Assembly: GCA_964017195.1 (NCBI GenBank) | Contig: OZ024887.1 | Coordinates: 61,426,811 to 61,490,810, forward strand | DNA length: 64,000 bases | DNA from: Siderastrea radians | Lineage: Eukaryota; Cnidaria; Anthozoa; Scleractinia; Rhizangiidae | Direction: 5' to 3' | Shown here: positions 34,216 to 45,109 of the stretch, piece after piece | Layout of the letters: every line of letters begins with the position of its first letter | How positions within the stretch are numbered: position 1 is the first letter of the stretch | Position numbers and translations under genes: made by a program | Notes under the pieces: model-generated | What the model saw: the letters and a program-made list of their open reading frames with translations, nothing else | Database searches by the model: none | Told to the model about the DNA's origin: nothing

Positions 34216-35374
34216 CTGACTTTAAAAAACGAAAAAAAAAGATAACCTACAGCAGGCTGATCTTCCCATGAGCGACCACTCAAAAGGTGAAGCTTAGGTT
34301 GTCGCTGACGAGAAGTTGTTGCTTACAGGCGGTCAGACCCTGTGGAATCCTGCAGTAGTCGGCAAACTACCCAGATATCCATACATAAAATCCAGACACT
34401 TTACAATTCCTTTTACTAGTCACAAACATATTTCAAAGTTTTTAACATTATACTGCAAGGACCAAAGAACAACCAAGATGATTGCCAGTGGTTTTGTTTC
34501 GTATTGTATCTGAGTTCGCCGATATAAACCGTTCTATGGGATGAGGCCAAAACCACGGCCCTCAGAAGGATCCAATTTTTGGGAAAGTGGTATCTGATGG
34601 CAGCGCGTATTTTAACACCTTTAAAAAGGTGGGGTTCCCTCTACCTGGAAGCCGTCGATGTAAAAAGAGTGGGGGCCTGTAACTGTTGCCAACTATCCAT
34701 TTAGAGGATGGAGGAGGCCTTTGCAGCTCCCCTTTAGTCTTTGTGTGGAGAGAGAGGTTAATTTCCAAGCAAAGGTGCTCCCAATCTCAAGATAAACAAA
34801 CCGGCAAAACAAAACAAAGGGAAAGATCACTTAGGAAAAAGGTTGCAAGCCAGTGCTATTTGAAGGCAAGTACGCCCAAACAAGTTGGTGCAACTTAATC
34901 GGTTTGCCAAAATGTTTTCGAACTGTTTTCGAACTGCTATGGGACTGTTTTGTTCACTTGTAATGGTGACATGAAAAATGTTAGAGACGGCTCGGTGATG
35001 TAAAAGTTGATTTATGAAGATCCAAGATCATTTGGCAATTATCATCTGACGTTAGAAAAGAATAACTCAATTTAATGAAAAATAAAAGAAAAGAAAGTTT
35101 TTCGTTGTTAGGGTGGATAATCATGTTCGAGGTTTCGAGGCCTTCAATATGGAAAGAGATTCTTGCTCATTTGAGAAGTAAACATTCTGTATGGGAAATT
35201 AAAACAGGGTATTCATTTGCTTCAAAGCCGATTAATTGCAGTGGAGATTGGAAGCCAAAGCAGGTATTGTCGCTTTTGTTGCTTTTCGATATCCATAAAG
35301 AGTTTTAAAAAACTCACTTTTAAATCCATCTCTGCTTTAAAACCTAGTCGCAAAATGAAGCTTAACTTTTCACC
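34216..35374. other. Intergenic, no gene seen
   Basis: No open frame here carries a recognisable domain. Frames at 34562-34898 overlap on both strands and look accidental. Confidence 0.45.
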
Positions 35375-36041
35375 TTAGGCTGCTTCACACTTGTGACATA
35401 ACCATAAAGATAAGCATAAGAATGTTCACACTTATGACATAAGCATAAGAAACGCGAGGGCTTCAGATTTATAATCCTGGGGGAATGAAACGAGTTGTAG
35501 TTTCAAAACGGCGGACGAAGAAGAAAACGAAGAAGCGTTCCTTTTGATGTTCCTGCTCCGAAACGTCAAAGGCGGAAGGAAAAACAACCTGAAAAAAGGC
35601 GGAGGTTCTGATGGGTAAGAGAAATCTTCACGAAGAGAAAACAGTGAGGGATTATCACAATCTTGTGCTCGAAATGCGACTGGCGGGCCGAGAATTTTAT
35701 TTCAGGTAGTTCGGGTAGTTAGTACGGACGGCCTCAGCCAGTTTCTCAAAAAAAATCCAGCGTGTTTGAAGAAGAAGACGCCATTTTGAAACTGCTACTC
35801 AGAGCGGGATTGGGAACTATTTTCGCTTGAGTTTCTGCTAACAGCAAATACTGCTGTTTCGTTATGCTTATGCTTATGTTGTCCGGTTCACATTTGCGAT
35901 TATGCTAGTTAAGCATAAGCATAAGCAAAAGAAAAAGGAAAAGTTTCCTTTTTCTTATGCTTATGCCTCTGCTTATGTAACTACGGTTCACACTACACTT
36001 TCTTATGCTCATGCTTATGTCACAAGTGTGAACCAGCCTAA
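35375..36041. mobile_element. 667-bp MITE, TTAGGCTG ends with ATAAGC-rich arms
   Basis: TTAGGCTGCTTCACACTTGT at the left is mirrored by ACAAGTGTGAACCAGCCTAA at the right. Subterminal regions on both sides are full of AAGCATAAG words and their inverse CTTATGCTT, including an internal palindrome near 35905-35970. Non-coding; a non-autonomous DNA transposon. Confidence 0.8.
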
Positions 36042-36764
36042 AATTTTGTGTCGTCACTGGGTATCATAGGTATCGTACACTGTGATTGTTACGATGTGCA
36101 AGGAAATACTTCGCCTTGACATTTTCTTGCTTCTGTAATTGCACCTGATTGGAGAACGTTTCGAACCGTGACTCAGATTGGATCCAATTGATTCGAGTTT
36201 TTCAAACAATATGTTATGAATATTCGGCACTATACTTGCAATTAGGGGCCTGGCATGGCCTGACCAGGGACCGAATCAAAAAAGTATCGCGAACTGAATT
36301 ACTGAATCATGAAGAAATAGTCTGCCACATTAAGACAACTAGGAAGAGAATTAGTAGTCTTAGCAAGTGTGGGAAAGTTTAGGTGAAAAGTCAATAAATT
36401 ACAACTTGTCAAAAAATCTATAAAATCCAACACCCCTGATTTAAAATAATGTGCCCCCCCGCCCCATTGTAAGCATACATACATCTCACTGTTGGATTTC
36501 ATTTATTCAACTTTTCTATAAGTTTCATACTTGTGAGGTTTACCATTTCTGGGTTGCCCTTTACGTGGTGGATGAGACCTTGGAAACCATAATTTTCCAA
36601 ACAACGTTGTTTCACAGTTTCGTTGGCTATAACTCGGCCACTTTTGCGCTTTTTCTGGGAGCGGAAATCATTTTATCTGCACTTGGTACTCTAATTGACC
36701 TAACTAGACAAGGAGCCTCACTTAAAATTATAAAATTATGGGCTTTAGTTTTAACGAACTTGTG

Positions 36765-37203
36765 TTATGCCTGGCACGTAGATGGGTTGATTAAGGCAGA
36801 TTCTGCATTTTCTTTACAAGACTCGACAAAATCATCCCAAATTACCACCGGATTTCCTTTTGTATACCCCTGGCACGATTTGGCGATTTCACGTATTTCT
36901 TCATCTGTGAGAATTCTGTTCCATAAGGCGAATACACTAATATGCATTTCGCCCCTATCTGCGTATTTTTCCATTTCCTTATGTTTTTGGATGCCCGTTA
37001 AAGTCATGTACTCGCCTCCACGCCTCACAAGTGCCCGACAGTGATTGATATATTGAGGCCTGGGTCTTTGAACTTGGACTCCATCTCTATAGAATTTCGC
37101 GTCATCTGGAGCGACGTACATGTCAGCATCTGGTGTACTTGCCCTCCATGATACATATAAATGATACCACGATTTTTTCTGCATATCTTTAAGTTCCACG
37201 CGG
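36765..37203 (-). CDS. Last LamG exon with natural stop
   Basis: Begins after CTGTAG and reads CRVELKDMQKKSWYHLYVSWRAS, KFYRDGVQVQ, YMTLTGIQ and VFALWNRILTDEEIREIAKSC, ending STCQA-TAA. An AATAAA lies about 260 bp downstream on the minus strand (near 36505), a plausible poly(A) signal. This exon is intact. Confidence 0.7.
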
Positions 37204-37611
37204 CTACAGAAAAACAAAGCGAAAATTAGAAACAAGCTAGTACAGCAAGCTAATCATACCTTTTTGGACTCTCGAAGGGGGGTCTTTGAAGTCCTGGAGT
37301 TCCGAAATCGTTGCCATGGAACCCAGAGGATAAAAGCTTTATTCTGCTTGGAGCACAGACAAAATAATGATCGAAGCTAAATAGAGCCTAGAGAACAGCC
37401 ATAGAGCCCAAAAGAGCCCTACAGCTCTACATTTGTTTAGCCTGGAGCCCTGGAGCCCAACCTCACTGGGACCTTGTCTTTTGGGACCATACAGAAAATA
37501 ACTGGCGTCGGATACCCAACCGTTCCCTAAATGCCGTCTAAGAAGGGTTTACTTTAGTCTACGATTACAAGAAACAGACAATTTGTATATTTAGTCCAAG
37601 TTCATTATCAT

Positions 37612-37635
37612 CATGATCATGATCATGATCATCAC
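37612..37635. repeat. (ATGATC)n microsatellite
   Basis: A short run of ATCATGATC units in the intron between the last two LamG exons. The unit is palindromic. Confidence 0.7.
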
Positions 37636-38948
37636 CATCTCCTTTATTTAAACACGATAAACATTTTAAAGTTTTTAATTTAAAGCCCATCTAAATGGAA
37701 TACATCCAACTTAAAGTCACAAACATCCCTCTATGACCTTTATATTTAGGATATGATGTCGTTAAACATAGGTACACTGCATCCACAGTGAATTTGACGT
37801 TCTTGATAGCAAATTAGTCGCGGCCTTTATCGTATCTAGTGTCTTAAAGTTACCTCCAAACTAAACTTAAAGGAGTAGTTACTTAGTGTCAGCTGTACCT
37901 TGGACTATGAACCACGACCGATTGGTTTTGGGCTTATAACAAAAAATCCAAAGATTCCCCAAGGCCTTGAAATTCCTTACCATCTTTTGTTTATAAAATG
38001 CCCTGGCTCTTTCGAAAACAGTGTAAATGCGTGGTAATCATATGCGGTGCGATACGAGAGTCCCCAGCCATAGACATAATTCCGTTCACTTGGTTTGTAT
38101 GTCACCAAATTGTAATTCGTATAGCTATCGCTGGTTATCTTCACCCAGATGCCTATAGTCATTCGTGACAGCATTTGAGGGAGTTTAGTAATCTTATCTT
38201 GGTCACGTGACATATACTTGGTGTTCGGCTTGATGTCATAACCTGAAAAAAGAAAAAAACAAATAGTACCGGGCTCAAATCCTTAGCCATGCTTGTAAAT
38301 AGCCAACTGCTAAGCCTCTTACCAGTTGGGGTTTTAAAATGTTTATATTTCGTTTTGTAATGTTACTTTCAGAGTTTTACAGTGTCCCCGTTTAGCACTG
38401 CCGTGCTAAATACTCAGACACTTAAATTAAGTTAAATTTAAAATTTAAAATCAAACACACAAAATCAAATTGATATTCAAAGATTTTGTATATAAAGGCT
38501 GTGCTAGACTGAAAGAACTGAAAGCATGTATTTAGTACGTATTTAGCATGTAAATCAAAAGGATTTTTTAATTTAGTAACTTCATGGTAATTTTCCTTCG
38601 ATTATTTGTATTTTTATTACCAAGTTGTGGTGTAGGCCTCCTCATTACAGATTAATTTTATTATTTATTATTAACAGCTTAGTGTTGTGTTTGATGTCAA
38701 GAATAAACAGAATACGGGATACTCACTTGTCACTGTGCACTTGGGCTAAACAACCCAAAAGAATTAGTTTATTTTTAACAGTGCAAAGACGGCAAAACCT
38801 TAAATTATATTATTATTAAAAACAACGCACGCTCCCGAGATTTTCCGAATGTTCTCACTGTCTCCTTATGGAATTTTATAGTTAGAGGTGAGAAAAGTTA
38901 GAGAGAAGCTTTCATTAAGATATACGGAAAATAGTTCGTGAAACTCAC

Positions 38949-39132
38949 TTGAGCGACATTTGTGTGTATTGCATTCTTGTTTTTCTTTAGCTGGTCCGAG
39001 GCTACTGCAGTCTTTTCCACCACGACTCGGCGGAGGATTGTTGCGATTTCTTACGCGTACTTGTATTCCTCCGCCCACACGTCAAACTGCACGGATAAAA
39101 CTCATACCATTCGGAGTATCCTCCATCAACGG
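38949..39132 (-). pseudogene. TSP1 exon with a one-base insertion
   Basis: Encodes VDGGYSEWYEF, CSLTC, then in the next frame [23 protein letters not shown] and ECNTHKC, together a complete thrombospondin type-1 repeat. Both borders are phase 1, so the exon should be divisible by three, but it is 184 nt. Dropping one G of the GGG after TGT (39073-39075 region) would restore CSLTCGGGIQ. Confidence 0.8.
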
Positions 39133-39198
39133 CTGTGAAGAAAGGAAAATTTGTCCACGAAACCGTTTTAGTTAAATGTTTTAAGGATTTACCAACCT

Positions 39199-39423
39199 GG
39201 GGCCCGTTTCTCGAAAGTCCCGATAACTTTTCGGGCTATTCTATGGGCGTAAAATTTACCTTAAAGGTTCAAATTTTGTTGGTTTTTAAAGCTAAGAAGT
39301 AAATTCTAAGTTAACGGAATAAGTCGAGCTGGTTTGCGGGATAAAGGCTACACCACTATTCTATAGGTTTTAAAATACTGCTCGGGGCCCGAAAAGTCAC
39401 CAGGACTTTCGAGAAACGGCCCC
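39199..39423. mobile_element. 225-bp MITE with GGGGCCCGTTTCTCGAAA ends
   Basis: The left end GGGGCCCGTTTCTCGAAAGT and its continuation ACTTTTCGGGC are mirrored by GCCCGAAAAGT and ACTTTCGAGAAACGGCCCC at the right. Non-coding core. It is inserted in the intron just upstream (minus sense) of the TSP1 exon. A related end fragment is at 17936. Confidence 0.75.
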
Positions 39424-39628
39424 ACGCCATGAACTCCTTTGGTTATTCCAGCGAGTAACAACATACATGCCAGTAGCAGATAATTTAAATTAAAAGGGGG
39501 GAAATCAGCAAAAACGTATCCTCCAGGGAAAGGAAGAAAATACCTTGTGATGAGAAATAGTCTTCTAGATAACATTTTGCAAAACTCAGTTTTAAAACAG
39601 TCAGCCAGTATCTTTCAGAAATATTTAC

Positions 39629-39999
39629 CTTCAGGAACATGGCATTGAGAAGTCCTCCTGACAATTGATGCCAGCGAGGAATCTCTTCTTACTGACACGT
39701 AGAAGTCTCGCCAACGAACCATAGGCCCACCCGTACCTCCATCGCATTTGTTAGCTTCTTTATCTATTTCGCTTTCGGATAACATTCTATCCCATGGATA
39801 AAAACTTGTCATTTCGACGTTTTCTGTTCTTCCACCTCCTCTCAAGTTGTAATGTTTTGCCTCCGGTTCGTGGTCCACTGGGGCAGACTTGATGATCCAG
39901 TTCTACTCCATTCTGATAGTACTTCGTGAAGACTGAACGCGTTTCTCCGGGCCGTACAAGACAAATGTGGTGTCACTTACCACTCGTCAGACCGTAAGA
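39629..39999 (-). pseudogene. Broken LamG exon (nonsense plus frameshift)
   Basis: The recognisable reading is YGLTSGK, a TGA at 39975-39973 where Trp is expected before HHICLV, then RPGETRSVFTKYYQNGVELDHQVC. After the CCCC run at 39883-39880 the frame moves by one to VDHEPEAKHYNL and continues to CHVPE at a clean GTAAAT donor. The exon length (371) fits its border phases, so at least two opposite shifts are needed: one near the acceptor and one near 39880. Confidence 0.65.
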
Positions 40000-40554
40000 C
40001 TGGAATTAGCTATAGTAGAAGAAACAATTGTAACAATTCAACCGGTTATGAGTTTAAGAGAAAAAAAGAAGAAGAAGCTGAGGCTCATGCGTATTTTTCC
40101 AGTAAGTGCACAAATCGGTATGATAATAAATCAATTCCAAACGCAAAATTTACCCTCAGTTCGCGCGGTTTGGTACCGTTAAGGTCGTGTTTAGTGGTTG
40201 CGTTTGTAGTTTTCTTCTGTGCAGAACATGACATTTGAATGGAAGCCCCGGTAACAAACCAAAGGAATGCCCAAGTTTACAATGGTACCAGTTTTGTTTT
40301 GTATTTTAAAGGTGTATGTGTCATTAACATGATGCCCTACAAACTATCATGATTCTGATAAACTGGAATAATAAATGCAATTTAGAGAGCCTAAAACAGC
40401 TTGCATATGCGTTTCTTCCATTGTTAGCCGCCTTGGCTGCAAAGTATGTCGAGATTTAACATTCGTAAAGAATCCATAGTGAGCTAAATCTTATTCGTGA
40501 GTTTTAACTAAGTCAATGCTTTTTAATTTGCTTCAAAAAAATCAAATCAAATTT

Positions 40555-40813
40555 AACGTCATAGTGTGGGGAATAGTCGCCTTATCTCCCGAGCCAGCCG
40601 GGCTCATGAGTAAACACTTGACGTCCAGGTCGAATTGGAATTTGGAAATGTTGGTCTTTATGGAGGGAGGAAAACCGGAGTACCCGTAGAAAAACCCTCA
40701 GAGCAAGGACGAGAACCAACAACAAACTCAACCCACATATGACACGGGGACCGGGAATCGAACCCGGGCCACATCGGCGGAATGCGAGTGCTCTCACCGC
40801 ACTGCGCCATCCC
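40555..40813 (-). mobile_element. tRNA-derived SINE
   Basis: On the minus strand the head GGGATGGCGCAGTGCGGTGA with GGGTTCGATTCCCGG carries clear Pol III A and B boxes in tRNA spacing. It is followed by a tail containing CCAATTCGACCTGGACGTC and a short GATTT-type run. The tail resembles that of the anthozoan/metazoan Nin-DC type SINEs as I recall them. It is intronic to the LamG-TSP1 gene. Confidence 0.75.
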
Positions 40814-40879
40814 TTTTCCCCTTTCGTTTGTTTGAGGAGGTACTCTAACTTGAAACTGAACATAAGAGGAGATCCTTAC

Positions 40880-41138
40880 CATGTTTTCTCGCCAGTTCCA
40901 ATCCCGAAAACAAGTTTTTTGTTTCCATTAAGGCCTAAAAAGAAGCTGTCTGCTGTCAACTCATCACTTTCAACAGCATAAGCAGTTAGGTACAAATTTT
41001 CGTTTGGATTTCCATTCAGTTCCACTGGAAGCCTTAGCCACGTACACATAGTCATTTCTGATAAATCTGGGATGGGGTCAACCTGGAATTTGTTCATCTG
41101 TAAAGACGGCTTGATGATGACATCAAAAAGTTCAATTG
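40880..41138 (-). CDS. Pentraxin/LamG-like half-domain exon
   Basis: Encodes IELFDVIIKP, DLSEMTMCTWLRL, NENLYLTAYAV and FFLGLNGNKKLVFGIGTGEKTW without a break, phase 1 in and phase 2 out. The MTxCTW pattern is typical of pentraxin-type jelly-roll domains. The donor lies only 67 bp from the head of a SINE at 40813. Confidence 0.75.
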
Positions 41139-42530
41139 CTGCAGTAATGTGAAATATTGTTAGAAATACTTTCTGAAAATTAACTCTAGAAAATTTTAGT
41201 GCCACACAGTAACAATAATGTTTTTCACGTAACACTATTGATTTTTGGATTGACTGAATTGGTCAAGGTAAATGGCAGCCATTTGTCAATAACATTCACT
41301 TCTACTACCATCGGCATATTCTACTGAATTATTTATGCCATTCTCCCACCATGAGGTGCTGCATGCTTTCTACAAATGCAGTACATCTTTCTTGAATCAG
41401 GTTCGACTACTGATGGGAAGCGAAGGTTTAGCTATCTAGCATTTAAAGAAGTCAGTCGTTTTAACGGGGTAAAAATAATTTGCCAGTGCTGAAGGCTTCA
41501 AAAGAATGGCTGTTGGTCGCATTAATCACCAGTGACGCGGTTTTCGGCTAAGAAAATGTTAACCGCGTATAATCGTACACGCCAAGGTTCCCTTTTGTGT
41601 TAACTTTGGTTTTTAGTGTTTGGTAGTCACGTTCCTCATTTTTAAGCAAGCAGAGTACTGGATTACTTTCGTAAATTTGAGGAATGCATCAAAATTTATA
41701 TTGATTATATTAAAGCAGTTAGCGAATTGTTACTCACGTGTCCGGTCGCATGCCTTCTGTCGCATGTATGATACAGGAATGAAATGGTGAAGACTCTCAT
41801 CCGATGAAAAGCCTGAAAACGTAGTTAGGTGCCATTTGAAATGCGATCTTCTAGGTTAAGCACCTACTCTGGAATAAGAAACATACTGTATACGTGCCGC
41901 ATGAAAACGGCATATTTAGTTGGAAAAATTTATTTGAGTCAAAGTGTGTCACCAATAGAAGATTGGACATGGAATGGGCATTGGCCCTCCCTCCCAAGCC
42001 ACCACCCCACCCCCCCGAAAAAAAATGGGCATCGTGGTGTGTTGTATCATACGAGTAATCAGGAATTCGCTTTCCGCTGAGATCATACATGCAGAAAGGG
42101 AGGCGACGGGTTCTACTCTCGGCCGGAACATTAACAATAAATAGTAAGATCATACTGGCTGTGCTCAATACCTTCTGTCAGTTCAGATGATCTCATCATT
42201 ATGCGGCGACTTCAAACCTTGGTCTCATACATCCACTCATATCATTTTGATAGTTAGGCTGACGTCTAATCTCTCCCCTCAACTGCTGTAACGCGCTTTT
42301 GAACACATAAACACGGAAAAATGTACTATCTACCCATGCTTACAGGATCTGCCGAAATCCTTCATGATTCCGCTCCTTTCCGTTATCCCTTGAGAAATCA
42401 CATTTATGTATATTTACGTTTGGAGATGTCTGTAGATGTGATTTTCAGCTAACCTTTTCATGTGAAGATAGATTAATCGTATGTGTGTTTTGTATAGTGT
42501 CCGCGTATAACGTAAAGAATATATACTTAC

Positions 42531-42582
42531 AGTGTGGTAGAAGAGACACCAGGAAGGCAGTGATCAACCTTAAGCCCGTCAT
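42531..42582 (-). CDS. Signal-peptide exon
   Basis: ATG followed by 16 codons of a typical secretory signal (Leu/Val/Ala core), ending in phase 1 at CACT then GTAAGT. It joins CFSSDESLHHF of the next exon in frame. Confidence 0.75.
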
Positions 42583-42755
42583 GTTTCCTGCTCAAAAAAG
42601 AACAGCAACTAACGAGTGGCAAAGAAGACTATGGTCAGATGAACTCAACTCAGATTTATTATCATATAATGTGGAGAACTCCTGGTATGAACAATCGCGT
42701 GCTTTAGTTGACCCTCTACGAATAGGCTTATCCCCTACAACTGTCCAATTGTTAT

Positions 42756-42900
42756 AGCGGAGCTCGCGGAGCACCATGGGTAAGAAAATTTGTTAAACCC
42801 GTTGATCCAAAAAAATTTTGGTTCTGACGTCAGCGTACGTCCATCCGTCCATATAGACTCTGGGGGAAGGTGACGGGAGTCCCAAGACAGCCTGAAGCTG
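42756..42900 (-). repeat. CGGAGC-ended repeat fragment
   Basis: TATAGCGGAGCTCGCGGAGC, AAATTTTGGTTCTGACGTCA, GTCCATCCGTCC and GACTCTGGGGGAAGG followed by GGGAGTCCCAAGACA match the modules of the family at 62631-62960 in the same order. Confidence 0.6.
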
Positions 42901-43736
42901 TAGCTGAAGTAAACAATATGGCGGCTGGTTCCTCGTACGCTCGACTTTCAATACGATAATTGTAATACATTCTTGGAATGAAGACTTGTAGCAGTTCATC
43001 ATGAAAAGGAAAAGGATTGCTATAATCTCGATGGTGCATATAGAAGATACTGGAGAGCTTGAAGGCAAGAAATCCTTGTTCGAGGACACTTGTTTTTTTT
43101 TCAAAGCTAAGGAGATCTGGAAAGAACCCGGCGACTTTCGCTTAGATTTTCAAGGCCTTCTTTCCGTTCAGTGGTAAAGTAAATTATAGATTTGATTGTG
43201 GATTTACATCGTAAAAATTGTTTAACTGAGCGACTTTCCATGTTTAGTAAATTACGGTAATTTTCTTGAAATGTTTTAAAAACTTGTTTAAAAATAGCTC
43301 GTAATTCCCGTTTGCCGGCTTGCGAGTAACTTCACCCGAGGGGAAAATTGAATGCAGTTTGCTTTCCAAAGCAATCGAATGCTTCGTATGTGAATGAAAT
43401 TTCATGTTTGTGAAGGTTTCTTGTCCCTTTTTCTGTTTATTCATTACTGTGTTTTATTCGAAAAGTGGAAATCGCGACTATTCTAGACTGAGTCTGTGTT
43501 GTTTTTTTCAATGTAGGTTGTTTTTCTTCGGCGACGCATATTGGGTTGTTTTGACTAATTCGTAATTTAGTATTCAACACCTGAAGAGTCGCTCTGTCAT
43601 CATTTTTAAGTTTATAGTCTTAGTGTAAAGTTCCTTGTTTTTTGTTCAGTTGTGGAATATTTTATCTTCCTTATATTGTTATATTTTTTAGTTTTTCCAT
43701 TTGAAGTGAATGACATTTCTGTCCCAATTTATGCAT

Positions 43737-44633
43737 GGTTCAATTTTACCTGTTACCATCCCCCCCCGGGCAACCCCCGGGACAAGTCCAGCCCTTTGGG
43801 CCCGGGGGTGGGGAATTGTTTGAAACGGTTTTGTCCCGGGGGTAGGGGGGCGGGGCAAATCGAAAATAACTTCTCGTTTTTCTTGTAAAGCACTTCACTA
43901 GCTTATCACTTCTCAGTTGACACAATGGCGCCGGACCGCGCAGAGAAGACTGCTGATTTCCAGGAAAAATCTCTAGAATTTGTAACAGACTGGTTGGAGA
44001 AGAATAATCTCTTGAAACTAAAATCTGTATTCAAAGGCACGTTTATTATAAATTGTTAAACGAAGGTGCATTTGATGCGTACTCGAATAGATGGCGTTCA
44101 TCACAAACATAGAAATATTTCTTCAGTGTATTTGTATGAAACAGATGCACGGCTTTATATTAAACAGAGATCTCAGTCCAGTGTTCTTGTGAAACAAGCT
44201 AAGAAAAACTCCTTTAAAATGCTGTCAACAATTTGCTCACCGGACCTCTTTTGTGCATGTGCTATATTTAGAATAAAACACGCGGTGAAGAACATTTCTT
44301 TACTCGCCAGCCGAATGCCAGCGCGGTTAGACTTTTTTCTTCAGTTTTCTTTTTCAATGTAGTGTCCATGTTTTTTAATACTATGTAATATCCTTCGTTC
44401 AGTAAACTCTAGAAAAGCGTTTAAGTTCTTGTCAAAACATCTGGTTGTCCTATTGTACGAAAATCAATTTTGAACACAAAACAACGTATTTGTGGTCGAT
44501 GAGGAGTCCCGGGGGTGGGGAATTGTCTCTTTCTGCTTGCCCGGGGGTGGGGAATGGACCGCCAAGTAAGAAAAAAATTGCAAATCCCCGGGGGCGTGCC
44601 CGGGGGGGGAATGGTAACAGGTAGAATTGAACC
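43737..44633. mobile_element. 0.9-kb foldback element with CCCGGG-rich TIRs
   Basis: GGTTCAATTTTACCTGTTAC at the left is mirrored by GTAACAGGTAGAATTGAACC at the right. Inside both arms are repeated blocks built of CCCCCGGG and GGGTGGGGAAT (43760-43858 and 44506-44610). The interior of about 650 bp contains a short ORF. No clear target duplication is visible. The G-rich blocks could fold into hairpins or quadruplexes. Confidence 0.75.
43925..44059 (+). CDS. Short ORF inside the CCCGGG element
   Basis: A 44-codon frame starting MAPDRAEKTADFQEKSLEF, with VTDWLEKNNLLKLKSVFKG, has a composition unlike its AT-rich surroundings and reads like a genuine amphipathic helical segment. The end (TFIINC) may be intron-like read-through, because AAG-G at about 44037 is not a clear donor. 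It could be a captured exon fragment or the start of a small gene. No family recognised. Confidence 0.35.
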   Translation: MAPDRAEKTADFQEKSLEFVTDWLEKNNLLKLKSVFKGTFIINC

Positions 44634-45092
44634 CCGCATTAGCGACTAAACTTAGACTCGCCGTTTCAGTCAGAGTGAGTTCAGTGTGGCATGTTTTCGT
44701 GTTCGTTTTGTTTTTTATTAAACCGCTAAGCCATTTCAGTGTGTCTTTAGTTACAGATCGAAATGAAATCTCTATTTAAGTAACTATAAGCGAAGCATTT
44801 CTCGATTTAAGTCTACCTGTATTTTGTCTAAAATGAGACTCTAAAAGCTTCCTAAAATTAGTTCAGGGTGTGTTCTTGAAAGCGCCCGATTAATACTTCG
44901 CGGCTAAAAAACTTGTGCCATTTTCTCTTGATAATTATACGTGTGTTTGAAAGTTTTCGAAAACATTTTTTGGAGAATTTTTGTCAGTAAACGGTTTGAT
45001 GCCGGGAAAATATTATTTATTTTAGCAAGATAGATTTCGAGAAATGTTTCATGGTTAACAGAACTAAACAGCCAGAGTGATGTATTGGAATC

Positions 45093-45102
45093 AGTGAGAA
45101 AT
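45093..45102. repeat. Left target-site duplication
   Basis: AGTGAGAAAT, identical to 51401-51410, directly abutting the inverted end at 45103. Confidence 0.8.
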
Positions 45103-45109
45103 GGCTATC

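Larger units (their letters stand above)
36765..42582 (-). pseudogene. Secreted pentraxin/LamG-TSP1-LamG protein gene, disrupted
   Basis: Seven exons: 42582-42531 (ATG, signal peptide MTGLRLITAFLVSLLPH), 41812-41738, 41138-40880, 39999-39629, 39132-38949, 38242-37981 and 37203-36765 (stop TAA). Exons 2-3 read into a pentraxin/LamG-like half (DLSEMTMCTWLRL). Exon 4 should hold its second half (HHICLV, YYQNGVE, WDRMLSESEIDKEANKC). Exon 5 is a thrombospondin type-1 repeat. Exons 6-7 form a second LamG-like domain (RMTIGIWVKI, KFYRDGVQ, VFALWNRILTDEEI). Border phases fit throughout (1, 1, 2, 1, 1, 2). However, exon 4 is open in no frame and exon 5 has one extra base, so no full-length protein can be read. 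Intact relatives would be extracellular matrix or lectin-like proteins. This is either a young pseudogene or an error-bearing assembly. Confidence 0.8.

Noticed and set aside
36451..37044. 197-codon plus-strand frame
   Set aside because: It lies antisense to the last LamG exon, which has clear domain motifs and splice signals; the plus frame has none.
39973..39975. Selenocysteine codon (TGA)
   Set aside because: The stop replaces an expected Trp before HHICL in a LamG fold, the family has no selenoproteins that I know of, and the exon is also frameshifted.
40743..40813. Functional tRNA gene
   Set aside because: Pol III boxes are good, but the sequence continues into a SINE body and tail, so it is a SINE head.
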